Of a DNA stretch of 64,000 nt, positions 62,553-64,000 are shown piece after piece. Numbering within the stretch: position 1 is the first letter of the stretch; each line of letters opens with the position of its first letter. A program made the translations under genes and the position numbers. The notes under the pieces are model-generated. The model searched no databases, was not told the origin of the DNA, and worked only from the letters and a program-made list of their open reading frames with translations. The DNA is from Cupriavidus sp. WKF15. Its GTDB lineage: Bacteria > Pseudomonadota > Gammaproteobacteria > Burkholderiales > Burkholderiaceae. The stretch spans positions 682,001 through 746,000 of the forward strand of contig NZ_CP119572.1 of assembly GCF_029278605.1 (NCBI RefSeq), read 5' to 3'.

Positions 62553-63257
62553 GTGGCAAATACACCCAAGACGAGCATCGGCGCAGGCACGCCAGCCGCG
62601 CCGGAAGGCGCAGAGATGCGAGAGCCGGTGCTGGACGTGGTGGACCGTGTATCCGAGATGTGCTTCGGCCTGTTCATGGCGCTCACTTTTGTGGGCGCGG
62701 TGGCGAGCGGCACGGGCGGGCCGAACGCCAGCCGCACCATGCTGCATGCCGCCCTGGGTTGCAACCTGGCCTGGGGGCTGGTCGACGCAGTCATGTTCCT
62801 GGTGCGCACGCTGGCAGGCCGCGGCCAGAGGCTCGCCCTCGCGCTGGCCGTCAGGAATGCGAAGGACCGTTCGGTGGCAACCGCTCTCATACGTGATGCC
62901 TTGCCACGGAAAATGAGGTCGCTGGTGACCGAGACGGAACTGGAAGCCGTGCGGGCGCGGCTCGCCGCCGACCCGACACTGCCGGCCCGTCCCCGCCTGA
63001 ACCTGGGCGACCTGCTGGCGTCCGTGCGGATCTTCTGCATTGTCGTCCTGACCACGTTTCCGGTAGCGCTGCCGTTCGTGCTGGTGGCAGACGTGCGCCA
63101 GGCACTGCTGATCTCGCGCGTGCTGACGCTCGCCATGCTCTTTATCGCCGGATGGGCGCTGGGCCGCTACGCAGGCATTGGCGGGTGGGCCACCGGCCTG
63201 GGCATGATGGCGGGAGGGGCCGCCCTGACTGCAGCTGTCATTGCGCTGGGTGGCTGA
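62553..63257 (+). CDS. Putative VIT1-like integral membrane protein
   Basis: 234 aa. Hydrophobic segments (CFGLFMALTFVGAVASG; AALGCNLAWGLVDAVMFLV; VRIFCIVVLTTFPVALPFVL; AGGAALTAAVIALGG) with an N-terminal helix resembling VIT/CCC1-type transporters. GTG start with GGGGGG upstream; MREPVL at 62616 is the alternative. Stop overlaps the start of the next gene. Confidence 0.72.
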   Translation: MANTPKTSIGAGTPAAPEGAEMREPVLDVVDRVSEMCFGLFMALTFVGAVASGTGGPNASRTMLHAALGCNLAWGLVDAVMFLVRTLAGRGQRLALALAVRNAKDRSVATALIRDALPRKMRSLVTETELEAVRARLAADPTLPARPRLNLGDLLASVRIFCIVVLTTFPVALPFVLVADVRQALLISRVLTLAMLFIAGWALGRYAGIGGWATGLGMMAGGAALTAAVIALGG

Positions 63258-63903
63258 GGTGCGTGCCGCGACCTTGCTGCTGGCCCTCACGCTTGCGGCG
63301 GCCGGCGCAAGCGCAGAGGAGCCGCCCCAGCCTGCACCGGATGCTGCCCCAATGCCTGCCAGCATGCCTTGGACGTTTTCGGCAACCGGCTACTGGAATA
63401 TGCCGCGCGAGAGCGGTGACTATCTCAGCGGCATCTTCATTGCTGAAAAATCGCAACTCCACCTCGAGGCAAGAACCAACTACGAGGCGAAGCATTCGCA
63501 GTCGGCATTCATCGGCTGGTCATTCGCGGGGGGCGAAGCCATCCAGTTCAAGGCGACGCCTATCGTCGGATTCGTCTGGGGCTCGACACACGGTGTGATT
63601 GGCGGGCTCGAGGCCAGCGTGGCCATCAGCAAGTTCGACTACTACATCGAAGCCGAATACCTGGATCCGAACGGGGCAGAACCGGGATACCTCTATGCCT
63701 GGAGCGAACTGGGCTACCGCCCCGTCGAATGGCTGAGATTGGGCCTCGTCGCCCAGCGCACGCGGATTTACGGGGGCGACCGCGATCTCCAGCGGGGCGG
63801 CTTTTTCCAGGTCACGGTGCGCAAGGTCACCGCTGGTTTCTACTGGTTCAACCCTGGCTCGCACGAGCAGGTCGCGATCCTGTCGCTGGGTGTCAGCTTC
63901 TAG
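63250..63903 (+). CDS. Exported beta-barrel-like protein
   Basis: 217 aa from a GTG at 63250. Signal peptide (AATLLLALTLAAAGASAEE), then alternating-hydrophobic strands (QSAFIGWSFAGG; FKATPIVGFVWG; YYIEAEYL) ending in Phe (LSLGVSF), as in outer-membrane proteins. No family recognised. TTG at 63241 is the alternative start. Overlaps the previous gene by 8 bp. Confidence 0.65.
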   Translation: MAEVRAATLLLALTLAAAGASAEEPPQPAPDAAPMPASMPWTFSATGYWNMPRESGDYLSGIFIAEKSQLHLEARTNYEAKHSQSAFIGWSFAGGEAIQFKATPIVGFVWGSTHGVIGGLEASVAISKFDYYIEAEYLDPNGAEPGYLYAWSELGYRPVEWLRLGLVAQRTRIYGGDRDLQRGGFFQVTVRKVTAGFYWFNPGSHEQVAILSLGVSF

Positions 63904-63918
63904 AGTAAGAGGCAAACC

Positions 63919-64000
63919 ATGTGGATGAACTGGCTTCTTGTCTTTGTCCCGATTGCAATCGCCCTGGAGTTCCTGGCTCCCGACCATCACCTCCTGATAT
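63919..64000 (+). CDS. Ca2+/H+ exchanger (Cax-type), 5' fragment
   Basis: The first 27 residues (MWMNWLLVFVPIAIALEFLA then PDHHLLI) are those of bacterial calcium/proton antiporters. The gene continues past the window end. It is 16 bp downstream of the beta-barrel-like gene, so these three genes look like one transcript. Confidence 0.7.
   Translation, partial: MWMNWLLVFVPIAIALEFLAPDHHLLI

Overview
The window looks like chromosomal DNA of a Cupriavidus/Ralstonia-type betaproteobacterium (Burkholderiales). The evidence is high GC with strong GC3 bias, the order exbB-exbD-lpxK-Trm112-kdsB-adk-SDR, a soluble NAD-linked formate dehydrogenase operon (fdsGBACD) with divergent fdsR, and a FisR / persulfide dioxygenase / SQR sulfide-oxidation locus. 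No rRNA, tRNA, CRISPR array, prophage or complete insertion sequence was seen. Assignments come from reading translations and motifs, with no database search.

Layout. 1-6.3 kb: amiC (5' end outside the window), a YfeH-type transporter with divergent LysR regulator, and a methyltransferase with a divergent MmyB-type regulator. 5.3-10.6 kb: a leftward envelope block (exbB, exbD, lpxK, Trm112-like, kdsB, adk, SDR). 10.6-11.6 kb: a non-coding stretch with three, probably four, copies of an unusual repeat carrying DnaA-box-like motifs. 11.6-13.8 kb: xseA and sodB. 13.9-19.4 kb: a loose group of small stress-type and hypothetical genes (BON-like, CheB-like, CinA-like, DUF2188, FUSC, DUF2076). 19.4-24.2 kb: sulfide oxidation (tauE-type exporter, sqr, pdo, fisR). 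24.2-32 kb: ferredoxin, fdsR and fdsGBACD. 32.7-38.7 kb: a 2-hydroxyacid dehydrogenase, molybdate uptake (modABC) and a ModE-type regulator. 38.4-43.3 kb: an RRM-like protein, a large DUF3141 protein, a tyrosine phosphatase, a lone glycosyltransferase 51 and an acetate kinase relic. 43.3-49.6 kb: pqiA-pqiA-pqiB-pqiC, an AI-2E family protein and an HPP/CBS membrane protein. 49.8-52.4 kb: Lrp regulator, amidinotransferase-fold hydrolase and ornithine cyclodeaminase. 52.4-56.6 kb: an excisionase-like HTH protein and a DctB/DctD two-component system. 56.8-60.2 kb: a poorly conserved patch with a broken SDR gene, an orphan HTH protein, a Crp-family regulator and hypotheticals. 60.2-64 kb: a zinc metallopeptidase/transglutaminase pair, then a membrane protein, a beta-barrel-like protein and the start of a Ca2+/H+ exchanger.

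Functional links. Molybdate uptake under a likely ModE box (34039-34062) supplies the metal of the formate dehydrogenase 2 kb upstream. In the sulfide locus, FisR carries three cysteines with 11- and 7-residue spacing, and a sigma-54-like promoter precedes pdo, so pdo-sqr-tauE probably forms one sulfide-inducible unit. The most unusual signal is the non-coding repeat array between exbB and xseA, where sub-elements keep exactly constant spacing (23 and 38 nt) in three copies.
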